From contig OZ245815.1 in the NCBI GenBank assembly GCA_965228425.1, positions 5,208,001 through 5,272,000 on the forward strand: a stretch of 64,000 bases of DNA. Direction: 5' to 3'. Positions 9,100 through 16,945 of the stretch are shown here, in pieces. The DNA comes from JAJFJD01 sp965228425 (GTDB lineage Bacteria; Pseudomonadota; Alphaproteobacteria; UBA8366). The notes under the pieces are model-generated. The model saw only the letters and a list, made by a program, of their open reading frames with translations, searched no databases and was not told where the DNA came from. Numbering within the stretch: position 1 is the stretch's first letter; every line of letters starts with the position of its first letter. The position numbers and the translations under genes were made by a program.

Positions 9100-9690
9100 C
9101 TAGCGCTTTTTCCGGGATTTCTTGCGGGATTTGCCGGTGGACGCCCATAATCCCCGCCGCGATTCCCGGGCATCGGTTTCGTCCACCTGATACCGATCAG
9201 TTTGCGACAACACCACCTTCGCCCAGCCGGACCGGACGAGGGCCTCGTTGAGATCCGTCTCGCCGATGTAACAGGTCGCGTATTTCACGGCCGGGCCAGA
9301 AGATGCCGCGGGCACGGGCGTCGAGGCGGCCGTCGGTTTTTCGTCCGGCTTGGCTGTGTCGCCCGCGGCGGGTTTGCCTGCCGGCACCTTCTCGATGTCG
9401 CAGGAGAGATATTGTCCGTCCGCCAACTTGATGAGTTCGGACCACGCGACGATCCCGCAGCGCATCTTGACGTCGCCAATCTTGCAGACGTCCTCGAGGC
9501 CGGGCGCCGCCATGCCGTACAGCCGCACCGTCCGCTTGCCCACCGTGATCTGATTGCCGGAAACCACCTTTGCAGTGCCGCGAATTTCCTGCGCGGCGCT
9601 CGACGCCGGAAAAACGAGGCAAAAAACCATGAACCCGGCGAGGGCCGGCGACAGTGAACGACGCGTTGGACGCGGTCCGTGCGATACCAC
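9100..9690 (-). CDS. Secreted staphylococcal-nuclease-like protein, catalytically degenerate
   Basis: 196 aa with signal peptide (cleavage after PASSAAQ). The SNase-like fold is recognisable from TAKVVSGNQITVGKRTVRLYGMAAPG and the C-terminal GWAKVV and ARESRRGLW. The nuclease residues are not conserved: DGDT reads SGNQ, and the D-x-P-E motif after RL reads AAPG, so both calcium-binding aspartates and the general-base glutamate are gone. A Pro/Ala/Lys-rich insert splits the domain near residues 110-135 and the C-terminus ends in KSRKKSRKKR. GTG start at 9690 with AGGGGG 6 nt upstream. Probably non-catalytic. Confidence 0.65.
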   Translation of the reverse strand: MVSHGPRPTRRSLSPALAGFMVFCLVFPASSAAQEIRGTAKVVSGNQITVGKRTVRLYGMAAPGLEDVCKIGDVKMRCGIVAWSELIKLADGQYLSCDIEKVPAGKPAAGDTAKPDEKPTAASTPVPAASSGPAVKYATCYIGETDLNEALVRSGWAKVVLSQTDRYQVDETDARESRRGLWASTGKSRKKSRKKR

Positions 9691-10059
9691 GGCAACCCCC
9701 TTTCTCGGCGTGGAGCCATTCTAACCCGCGTTCGTTTGCGCGACCGGCTCCCTGCCATCCGCCGCATCCTATCACCGCCGAACCGGCAATGAAGACGCAA
9801 AGCGGCCAACCGTTAACACCTGAAGGTCTCTTCCTACGGCGAATGCGTTAAGGAATAGTAGCCGTCGAACAGGTCGATTCGCGTCCGCCGCAGAAGAAGA
9901 CACGGCTTAAACCGCAAATGTAGTTGTGCGGCGACCGATTCAACTCAAGCGAAGGGAAAGGACCCACTACCCCGCTCCGCACCGTTACCGTTTCATATTC
10001 CAAATGAATGAGCTAACATCCGAGCCGATTTGATGAAATTAACTTTTGGGGGGGGTCAA
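9691..10059. other. Intergenic region, no gene seen
   Basis: 369 bp between the divergent SNase-like and lipoprotein genes. Both strands must carry promoters here. I see no convincing ORF, RNA gene or repeat. Locally AT-richer sequence at 9990-10050 (TTTCATATTCCAAATGAATGA) is the likeliest promoter area for the lipoprotein. Confidence 0.5.
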
Positions 10060-10476
10060 ATGAGACACCAAATCATCGTTTTAGGCGCGGCGGTAGCGCT
10101 GGGACTTGCCGGATGCGAATCGGCCGGAGGCGGCGGCGACAAGATGGCCGCGAAAGGTACGGCGCTCGACGCCGCGGGCCTCGCGAAGGAGTTCCAAAAG
10201 GGCAGCAAGCGATGCACTTGGACAAAGCCCGACGGCAGTAAGGGCGAAGACTTCTATTTCAAGACCGCAGGGCCGTATTCCGGCGACGCGGACCGCAACA
10301 CCGGTGACAAGACGACGCAAGGCCGGTGGAAGATCGTCGGCCAGGGCTTCTATACCAACTTCGGCAAGGGCAAGAAGGCGCTCGGCGATTGGCATCGGGT
10401 CCACAAGATCAAGAAAAACACCTATGAACTGATCAAGAGCGACGGCACCAAAGCCATGACTATGACGTGCTCGTAA
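10060..10476 (+). CDS. Small lipoprotein of unknown function
   Basis: 138 aa. Signal peptide ends in the lipobox LAGC at residues 16-19, so the mature protein is lipid-anchored, followed by a Ser/Gly linker. The mature domain is rich in Lys, Gly and aromatic residues (RCTWTKPDGSKGEDFYF, GRWKIVGQGFYTNF), resembling small secreted beta-rich domains with a polysaccharide- or copper-protein look, but I do not recognise a family. ATG 10060 is preceded by a run of eight G residues that may serve as the ribosome site. A strong terminator follows at 10544. Confidence 0.7.
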   Translation: MRHQIIVLGAAVALGLAGCESAGGGGDKMAAKGTALDAAGLAKEFQKGSKRCTWTKPDGSKGEDFYFKTAGPYSGDADRNTGDKTTQGRWKIVGQGFYTNFGKGKKALGDWHRVHKIKKNTYELIKSDGTKAMTMTCS

Positions 10477-10543
10477 CAGGCACATACCGCGCAACCGGGC
10501 CATAGGATGCGGCCCGTTCATTGCCCGGATTTAAAACGGCATC

Positions 10544-10577
10544 GAGGCGGACCCATGGTCCGCCTCTTTCGTTTCTT
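10544..10577 (+). terminator. Rho-independent terminator
   Basis: GAGGCGGAC (10544-10552) and GTCCGCCTC (10558-10566) form a perfect 9-bp stem with a 5-nt loop, followed by TTTCGTTTCTT. It ends the lipoprotein transcript and may also serve the convergent dehydrogenase gene. Confidence 0.8.
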
Positions 10578-10602
10578 GCCTTCGAGCTGGATCGGCCCCG
10601 CG

Positions 10603-11700
10603 TCAGCCGATCAACGTCCCGACCCGCGACAGACTCGCCGGCTGGGCGGCACCGTATTTTTCGCAGAACGGCGCGACCAACGCCGTAACAGCCGATTGGC
10701 CCAGGGAATCCATTAGGGCGCAGGGCGGCTTGCCGAACTTCAAGGCCGCCTCGGCCCCCATGTCGATCGCCTCGGGTGCGGCGACCTCCTCGTCCAACTG
10801 CTGCAGAACCGGAAGAAACGCCGCCCCCAGCAAGCGATCGCCGATCGCCTTGTCGCGGGACGCGTCCGGCGGCGACGGGTCACCGATTTCCCAAGAGCCG
10901 CCCTCGGACCCGACCCGAACCACCGATTCCGCCGGTTTGTAGAATTCGCCCAACGGCATCAGGTTTTCCTGCGCATGTAGCAGGACCTGCGACCCGACGA
11001 GGTTGCTCACAACAAAGGGGCCGGCCGCGGCACCGACGACATCGCTCGCCACCCGATCGATCTCGAACGGGCTCCCCATCCCCTCGTCGTGCAGGCGCAT
11101 CGCCTCGTTCACGTAGGGGCAGAAGAAGCGGTTGAGGGCAAAGCCGTAACTGTCGCGGCAGGCCACGGTCTTCTTGCCGGTCGCCTCGCAAAAGGCGAGC
11201 GCCGTCGCAATGACCGGTTGGCCGGTTTTCTCGCCACGAACCACCTCGACGATGGGGTTGACCGCCGGCGGGTTGAAATAATGCAAGCCGAGGAACCGCC
11301 CCGGACTGTCCACTTCCTTGGCCAGCTCTGTGACCCGCAGACAGCTCGTATTCGTCGCCAGCAGCGTATCCTTGGGCAGGATCGGCATGAGGCGCTTGTA
11401 AAGGTCGGCCTTTACGTCAAAGCGCTCGAAGACCGCCTCGATCACCAAATCGCACTCCGCGAGGTCGGCGATATCGGTACTGCCTTTCATGCGGGCCCGG
11501 GCCGATTTAGCATCCGGCGCCTGCATCCGCCCGCGCTCGACCTTGCGGTCGAAATACGCCGCCGCTTTGCCAAGCGCGGCATCGACCTGTTCCTTTGTCG
11601 TATCGACAAGTCGCACATCAAACGCGTTTTCCGCGACATTCATCGCAATTCCCGAGCCCATGGTCCCGGCCCCCACAATGCCGACGGTCTTTAAACTCAT
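10603..11700 (-). CDS. 3-hydroxyacyl-CoA dehydrogenase
   Basis: 365 aa, soluble NAD-dependent enzyme of the HADH family. The Rossmann NAD site GIVGAGTMGSGIA is at residues 7-19, the substrate region NTSCLRVTELA near 118, and LHYFNPPAVNP carries the catalytic histidine near 143. The C-terminal helical domain has SYGFALNRFFCPYVNEA. It is longer than the 280-290 aa short forms (compare 41178-42050) because of an extended C-terminus. It stands alone and oxidises an L-3-hydroxyacyl-CoA in fatty-acid or related acyl-CoA catabolism; the exact chain length is unknown. Confidence 0.85.
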   Translation of the reverse strand: MSLKTVGIVGAGTMGSGIAMNVAENAFDVRLVDTTKEQVDAALGKAAAYFDRKVERGRMQAPDAKSARARMKGSTDIADLAECDLVIEAVFERFDVKADLYKRLMPILPKDTLLATNTSCLRVTELAKEVDSPGRFLGLHYFNPPAVNPIVEVVRGEKTGQPVIATALAFCEATGKKTVACRDSYGFALNRFFCPYVNEAMRLHDEGMGSPFEIDRVASDVVGAAAGPFVVSNLVGSQVLLHAQENLMPLGEFYKPAESVVRVGSEGGSWEIGDPSPPDASRDKAIGDRLLGAAFLPVLQQLDEEVAAPEAIDMGAEAALKFGKPPCALMDSLGQSAVTALVAPFCEKYGAAQPASLSRVGTLIG

Positions 11701-12004
11701 TCGATGATCCTGTTCTGCGTGTTTCGGAGCGCCGCATGCTAGCGGTCACCTTCGCTCGCTTCAATGGTAGGAAACGCGACATTTTCGCTCATGCGATGAG
11801 AACGAAAGCGGAATATGGTACCGTCGGTGCCCGGCAAAACGCCGACACCAAAGCCGAGCATGCCGCAAGGATAACCTTTGCACATGGCCGAAAATCGGCT
11901 AACCCTCTTGCATCGAATTAGAGAGTTCCTTACATCGTAGCGCGTTACCGGCAAACCGGGCCGTTGCCCGGTGTCGTCGTTCGCAATAGTTACGAGGCAG
12001 CACC
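11701..12004. other. Intergenic region, no gene seen
   Basis: 304 bp between the divergent dehydrogenase and ABC exporter operon. Open frames across it show no codon bias or ribosome site. I see no RNA gene or clear hairpin. Confidence 0.5.
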
Positions 12005-12934
12005 ATGATCGAAATCGATCATCTGACGAAGGCATTCGGAGCGATCAAGGCGGTCGACGATGTCAGTTTCAAGGTCGCCAAGGGCGAGGTTCTGGGATTC
12101 CTGGGGCCCAATGGGGCGGGCAAATCGACGACCATGAAAATGATCACCGGTTTCCTGCCGCCCAGCGGCGGGACGGCCACGGTCGCGGGCTTCGACGTGC
12201 AGCGGAACCCGATCGAGGTGAAAAAACGGGTCGGTTACCTGCCCGAAGGCGTGCCGCTGTGGCCGGATATGACGCCGCGCGCTTTTTTCGAATTCATCGC
12301 CCGGGTCCGCGGCTTCGCCGGCGATGAGGCGGCGAACCGCACCGATATCGCGGTCCAGAAGACACAACTCGCCGACGTGCTGGATCAGCCGATCGAAACG
12401 CTCTCCAAGGGCTTCAAACGGCGGGTCGGTCTGGCGCAGGCGCTGCTGCACGACCCCGAAGTCCTGATCCTGGACGAACCAACCGATGGGCTGGACCCGA
12501 ACCAGAAACACGAGGTACGCGAACTGATCCGCGACATGGCGGGCGAGAAGGCGATCATCATCTCGACCCATATCCTGGAGGAGGTCGAGGCCGTGTGCAG
12601 CCGGGCCATCATCATCGCCCGCGGCAAGATCGTCGCCGACGACACGCCGGCCGCGCTCGCCGCCCGGTCCGACCGGCACAACGGCGTAACGCTCGCCACC
12701 AATGCGCCGGCGGCGGTGCGCCCCGCTCTCGAGGCGCTGCCCGATGTCGCCGCGGTGGTCGACGCGCCGGACGGACTGCTTTTCGCCCGCGCCCGGGACG
12801 GCAAACCCATCATCTCACAGGTCAGCGCCGCGCTCCGCGGGATCGATGCCGAGATCGACCAGATCAGTGTCGAACGCGGGCGGCTCGACGAAGTCTTCCG
12901 GCAAATCACCAACACGCCATCCAGCCATGCATAA
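12005..12934 (+). CDS. ABC transporter ATP-binding protein, GldA/NatA type
   Basis: 309 aa ATPase. Walker A FLGPNGAGKST is near residue 36, signature LSKGFKRRVGLAQ near 140, Walker B VLILDEPTDGLDP near 155, and H-loop ISTHIL near 187. The C-terminal 90 residues are a DrrA-like extension. It is the first gene of a three-gene set with a six-helix permease and a GldG-type auxiliary protein, the arrangement of the uncharacterised gliding-type ABC exporters. The stop overlaps the permease start by 8 bp, so translation is coupled. Confidence 0.87.
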   Translation: MIEIDHLTKAFGAIKAVDDVSFKVAKGEVLGFLGPNGAGKSTTMKMITGFLPPSGGTATVAGFDVQRNPIEVKKRVGYLPEGVPLWPDMTPRAFFEFIARVRGFAGDEAANRTDIAVQKTQLADVLDQPIETLSKGFKRRVGLAQALLHDPEVLILDEPTDGLDPNQKHEVRELIRDMAGEKAIIISTHILEEVEAVCSRAIIIARGKIVADDTPAALAARSDRHNGVTLATNAPAAVRPALEALPDVAAVVDAPDGLLFARARDGKPIISQVSAALRGIDAEIDQISVERGRLDEVFRQITNTPSSHA

Positions 12935-13661
12935 CGTCATCACGATTTTTCGCCGCGAGATGTCGAGCTACTTTGCGACGCCCGTGGCCTATGTCTTCAT
13001 CGTCATATATCTGGTGCTCACCGGACTGCTGACCTTCCATATCGGCAATATCCTGGACCGCAACCAAGCCGACCTCACCGCGTTTTTCACGTTTCATCCG
13101 TGGCTTTATCTGTTTCTCATCCCGGCCTTGTCGATGCGGCTCTGGGCCGAGGAACGGCGCACCGGCACGATCGAGCTATCGATGACCCTGCCGATTTCGC
13201 AAGGCCAGGCGGTGGTCGGCAAGTTCCTCGCCGCCTGGTGCTTCACCGGGATCGCGCTGGCGCTGACCTTCCCGGTTTGGCTGACGATCAATTACCTCGG
13301 CGAGCCGGACAACGGCGCCATCCTGGCAGGCTATTTCGGCAGTTGGCTGCTGGCGGGCAGCTTCCTCGCCATCGGATCGTTCATTTCCGCGCTGACCAAA
13401 AACCAGGTAATCGCCTTCGTCGTCGCTGCGGCCATCTGTTTCGTGCTCGTCGCGATGGGATCGACCATCGTCCTCGATTTCCTGAACGAGTGGTTCGGCT
13501 CCGGGGTTGTCGAATTCTTCCGCTCGCTCAGCGTGGTGATCCACTTCACCGAGATCTCGAAGGGCGTCGTGGATCTCCGCGATATCGTCTATTTCGGCAG
13601 CCTGATCGTGCTGTTTCTGTTTCTCAACGTCGTCGCAATCGACCGCCTGAAGGCGTCGTGA
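12927..13661 (+). CDS. ABC-2 family permease, GldF type
   Basis: 244 aa with six predicted membrane helices. MHNVITIFRREMSSYFATPVAYV at the N-terminus (RRE amphipathic helix before helix 1) and LSMRLWAEERRTGTIELSMTLP are the hallmark of GldF/ABC-2 permeases. ATG 12927 lies inside the end of the ATPase gene. It pairs with the upstream ATPase and the downstream GldG-like protein. Substrate unknown; the family is not restricted to gliding bacteria. Confidence 0.85.
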   Translation: MHNVITIFRREMSSYFATPVAYVFIVIYLVLTGLLTFHIGNILDRNQADLTAFFTFHPWLYLFLIPALSMRLWAEERRTGTIELSMTLPISQGQAVVGKFLAAWCFTGIALALTFPVWLTINYLGEPDNGAILAGYFGSWLLAGSFLAIGSFISALTKNQVIAFVVAAAICFVLVAMGSTIVLDFLNEWFGSGVVEFFRSLSVVIHFTEISKGVVDLRDIVYFGSLIVLFLFLNVVAIDRLKAS

Positions 13662-13675
13662 GGAAGGGTTAGAAA

Positions 13676-15892
13676 ATGTTTCGATGGATCATGGATCGTA
13701 AGGGCGGCTGGATCGCGCTCGGCGCTATCGCCGTCGTGCTTTTCTTCGCAGCCAATGCATCGGTGACCAATGTCGCCGGGATGCGGGTCGACCTGACCGA
13801 GGACCGGCTCTACACGCTGTCGCCCGGCACGCGAAGTATTCTTGGCAAGCTGGAGAAACCGGTTTCGCTGACGCTGTATTATTCCGATGCGCTCGGGCTG
13901 ACCGCGCCCGTCTACGGCAACTACGCCAGCCGCGTGAAAGACATGCTCAGCGTGTTCGAGAGTGCCGGCGCCGGCAAGGTAATGCTGGAAATCAAGGAGC
14001 CGAAGCCGTTTTCCGAGGTCGAGGACAAGGCCGTCGAACTCGGCATGCAGGGCGTGCCGCTCGATCAGACCGGCGAGAAGGTCTATTTCGGCCTCGTCGC
14101 CGAAGCGGACGGCAAGCAGCGCAGCATTCCGTTCATGCAGATCGAACGGGAGAACTTCCTCGAATACGATGTTGCCAGCCTGATCTACCGCCTCGGCACC
14201 GGCGGCAAGACGGTGGTCGCGGTCTTCACCGACCGGCCGCTGTTCGGCGACCTGCAGATGCAGATGCGCGGCATTCCGACCCAACCCTATTCCGTGGTCC
14301 AGCAAATGCAGGATCAGTTCGACGTGCGCCAGATCTTCTCGCTCGCGGATATCTGGAAGGAGAAACCCGATGTCCTGATGCTGGTCCATCCGGGCGATCT
14401 GGACGACGAAGACTACTACAATCTGGACCAGTACATGCTGCGCGGCGGCAAGGCGCTCGTCTTCGTCGACCCGTTCAACGAATCCGCCGCGGCGCGTCAG
14501 CGCGGGATCCCTCAGAGCATCGCGTCGGACCTGAAACGGCTGCTCGACCATTGGGGCGTCGAAATCGTCAAGGATCGGGTCGCCGGCGACCGGCGCTTCG
14601 CCCCCATGGTCAATGCCGGAAACCAGCAACAGGTTATTCCGGCGCCCTTCCTGACTTGGATGAACGTGAAGCGCGAGGGCCTTTCCGCCACCGACGCGGT
14701 AACGTCGAATATCAACCAGCTCAATATCCGCAGCGCCGGGGTACTGCGCAACAAGAAGGACGCCGCGCTGCGCTTCGAGCCCCTGATCACGACAACGCAG
14801 GAGAGCCAAGCGGTCGACCTCAAGTTCCTGCAACAAGCCCGGCCGGAAATTCTCAAGATCATCGAATCCTTCAAGCCATCGGGTGAGAAGCTGGTGGTGG
14901 CCGCCCGCCTTAGCGGTAAGGCATCGACCCTGTTCCCGGACGGCCCGCCGCAGAAGAAGGAAGAAAAATCCGGCGCCAGCGGTACGGAGGCCGATAAAAA
15001 ATCGGAGTCGGCGGCGGAAAAACCGAAGGACGATGCCGGCAAGACGGACGCCGAGGCGGCAAAGCCCGAAGCGACCCCGGCGAAACCGGCCGTGAAGGCC
15101 GACCGGGCAGAGCGCGAGGTCGCGCAGGCGGCGCCGAACACCGAGCAACCGGCAAAGGCCGACACGCCTGCCGAGAAACCGGCCGCCGCTACCGAGAAAG
15201 CGGACACCGAAAAATCCGACACCGAGGACGCGGCGAAGAAGGAAGACGAGAAGAAGGAAGACGAGAAGAAGGAGCCGGAAGCGCCGAAAGCGCCTCCCTT
15301 CATCGCCGGGGCAACCGGCCCGATGAACGTCATCCTAGTCGCGGATGCGGACCTGCTGGAGGACCGGTTCTGGGTTCAGAATCGTGAATTCTTCGGCCAA
15401 CGCGTCCGCCTGCCGTTCGCGAACAACGCGGATTTCGTGGTCAACGCGATCGAGAATCTCGCCGGCGGTGACGACCTGATCAGCCTGCGCAGCCGGGGGA
15501 CGGCGCAACGCCCCTTCACGAAGATCCAGGAACTGCAACTCACTGCGGAACAAAAATTCCGCGCCGAGGAACGCGAGCTGCAGAAGAAGCTTGAGGATGC
15601 GGAAAAGAAACTGGCCGAGCTTCAGAAGAAGAAGGCCGAAGGCGCATCCGAGGCCACCGTCGACAAGGCGGTCGAGGCGACGGCGGAAAAGTTTACGCAG
15701 GAAATCCTCGCAACCCGCAAGGAACTCCGGCGCGTCCAATTGGCGCTTCGCGAGGACATCGAGTCCCTGGAAACATGGCTGCGCTTCATCAACATCGGCT
15801 TGATCCCGATCCTGGTGGGTGTCGTGGCAGTGGGACTGGGAACGGCCCGGCACCGCCGCCGGCGGCGGGGGATGCAAGCGCCCGAAGGCTAG
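13676..15892 (+). CDS. GldG-family ABC transporter auxiliary protein with long charged linker
   Basis: 738 aa. One N-terminal helix (GWIALGAIAVVLFFAANASV), a large extracytoplasmic ABC_transp_aux domain starting DLTEDRLYTLSPGTRSIL, and one C-terminal helix near residue 705 with a basic tail. Residues about 425-540 are almost entirely Lys, Ala, Glu, Pro, Asp and Thr, an unstructured insert. A coiled-coil segment of about 90 residues (EERELQKKLEDAEKKLAEL) precedes the last helix. The gene is 14 bp after the permease with AGGAAG-like ribosome sequence. It likely senses or handles substrate outside the membrane for the exporter. Confidence 0.8.
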   Translation: MFRWIMDRKGGWIALGAIAVVLFFAANASVTNVAGMRVDLTEDRLYTLSPGTRSILGKLEKPVSLTLYYSDALGLTAPVYGNYASRVKDMLSVFESAGAGKVMLEIKEPKPFSEVEDKAVELGMQGVPLDQTGEKVYFGLVAEADGKQRSIPFMQIERENFLEYDVASLIYRLGTGGKTVVAVFTDRPLFGDLQMQMRGIPTQPYSVVQQMQDQFDVRQIFSLADIWKEKPDVLMLVHPGDLDDEDYYNLDQYMLRGGKALVFVDPFNESAAARQRGIPQSIASDLKRLLDHWGVEIVKDRVAGDRRFAPMVNAGNQQQVIPAPFLTWMNVKREGLSATDAVTSNINQLNIRSAGVLRNKKDAALRFEPLITTTQESQAVDLKFLQQARPEILKIIESFKPSGEKLVVAARLSGKASTLFPDGPPQKKEEKSGASGTEADKKSESAAEKPKDDAGKTDAEAAKPEATPAKPAVKADRAEREVAQAAPNTEQPAKADTPAEKPAAATEKADTEKSDTEDAAKKEDEKKEDEKKEPEAPKAPPFIAGATGPMNVILVADADLLEDRFWVQNREFFGQRVRLPFANNADFVVNAIENLAGGDDLISLRSRGTAQRPFTKIQELQLTAEQKFRAEERELQKKLEDAEKKLAELQKKKAEGASEATVDKAVEATAEKFTQEILATRKELRRVQLALREDIESLETWLRFINIGLIPILVGVVAVGLGTARHRRRRRGMQAPEG

Positions 15893-15962
15893 CGTGGCGC
15901 GGCCGAACCGGCGGCGCTAAGATGCGACACGACGCGTAGCCGCCAGCACGGAGACCGGATCG

Positions 15963-16874
15963 ATGCGGATCGTAACCCTCTTGGCCAGCGCCACCGAAAT
16001 CGTCTCGGCGCTCGGCTTCAAGGACTCGCTCGTCGCCCGAAGCCATGAATGCGACTTCCCGGTGGATGTCGGCAGCCTGCCCTTCTGCACCGAACCGAAG
16101 ATCGATGTGAGCGGCAGCTCCTATGACATCGACCAGCGGGTGAAGGCGGTCGTCCGCGACGGCCTATCGGTCTACCGTGTCGACAGCGACGCGCTGAAGA
16201 GCTACGAGCCCGACGTTATCGTCACCCAATCGCAATGCGAGGTTTGCGCCGTCAGCGAAAAGGACGTGTTGGAAGCGACCTGCGATTGGCTGGAGAATCG
16301 CCCCCGCATCGTCACCTTGAAGCCCGACGCTTTGGCCGATATCTGGCAGGATATCGCCCGCGTCGCAGATGCGCTCGACGCACCGGACCGCGGGCAGGCA
16401 TTGGTCCGGCGCCTCAAGGCCCGCATGGCGTCGGTAGAGGAAGAATCGCGTGCGCAACTCGTAAGGCCGACCGTCGCCTGCATCGAATGGATCGACCCCC
16501 TGATGGCGGGCGGCAATTGGATGCCGGAATTGGTCGCAATGGCCGGCGGGGACAATCTCTTCGGCGAAGCCGGCAAACATTCGCCGTGGATGGAATGGGA
16601 CGATCTTGAGAAAGCCAATCCGGACGTGATCGTCATTCTGCCCTGCGGGTTCGACATTGCCCGCGCCCGTAAGGATATGCCCGCGCTAACCGGCCAACCG
16701 GGATGGAGCGGGTTAAGCGCAGTCCAAAATGGCCGTGTCTGCGTCGCCGACGGCAATCAGTTTTTCAATCGCCCCGGACCGCGGATCGCGGATTCACTCG
16801 AAATTCTGGCTGAGATGCTGCATCCGGATCAATTCAATTACGGCCACAAGGGGATCGGCTGGGAACCATTGTGA
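15963..16874 (+). CDS. BtuF-like substrate-binding-fold protein without signal peptide
   Basis: 303 aa. The class III binding-protein fold (COG0614) is seen in MRIVTLLASATEIVSALG, a long central helix, and IEWIDPLMAGGNWMPELVAMAGG in the second lobe. The typical family insert VTQSQCEVCAVSE is present. There is no signal peptide: homology begins at residue 1, so the protein is predicted to stay in the cytoplasm, unlike classical BtuF. No permease or ATPase lies next to it. The next gene starts inside or just after its stop. Often annotated as cobalamin-binding; ligand unproven. Confidence 0.7.
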   Translation: MRIVTLLASATEIVSALGFKDSLVARSHECDFPVDVGSLPFCTEPKIDVSGSSYDIDQRVKAVVRDGLSVYRVDSDALKSYEPDVIVTQSQCEVCAVSEKDVLEATCDWLENRPRIVTLKPDALADIWQDIARVADALDAPDRGQALVRRLKARMASVEEESRAQLVRPTVACIEWIDPLMAGGNWMPELVAMAGGDNLFGEAGKHSPWMEWDDLEKANPDVIVILPCGFDIARARKDMPALTGQPGWSGLSAVQNGRVCVADGNQFFNRPGPRIADSLEILAEMLHPDQFNYGHKGIGWEPL

Positions 16875-16945
16875 AACCCGGAACCGCCCGTTACCGTTCG
16901 CCATCCCAAGGCCAATCCTTCAATCCCGCACGCGCGCACAGTCCC

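Noticed and set aside
11739..12035. 98-codon minus-strand frame over the ABC operon promoter gap
   Set aside because: No ribosome site and no codon bias; overlaps the ATPase start.
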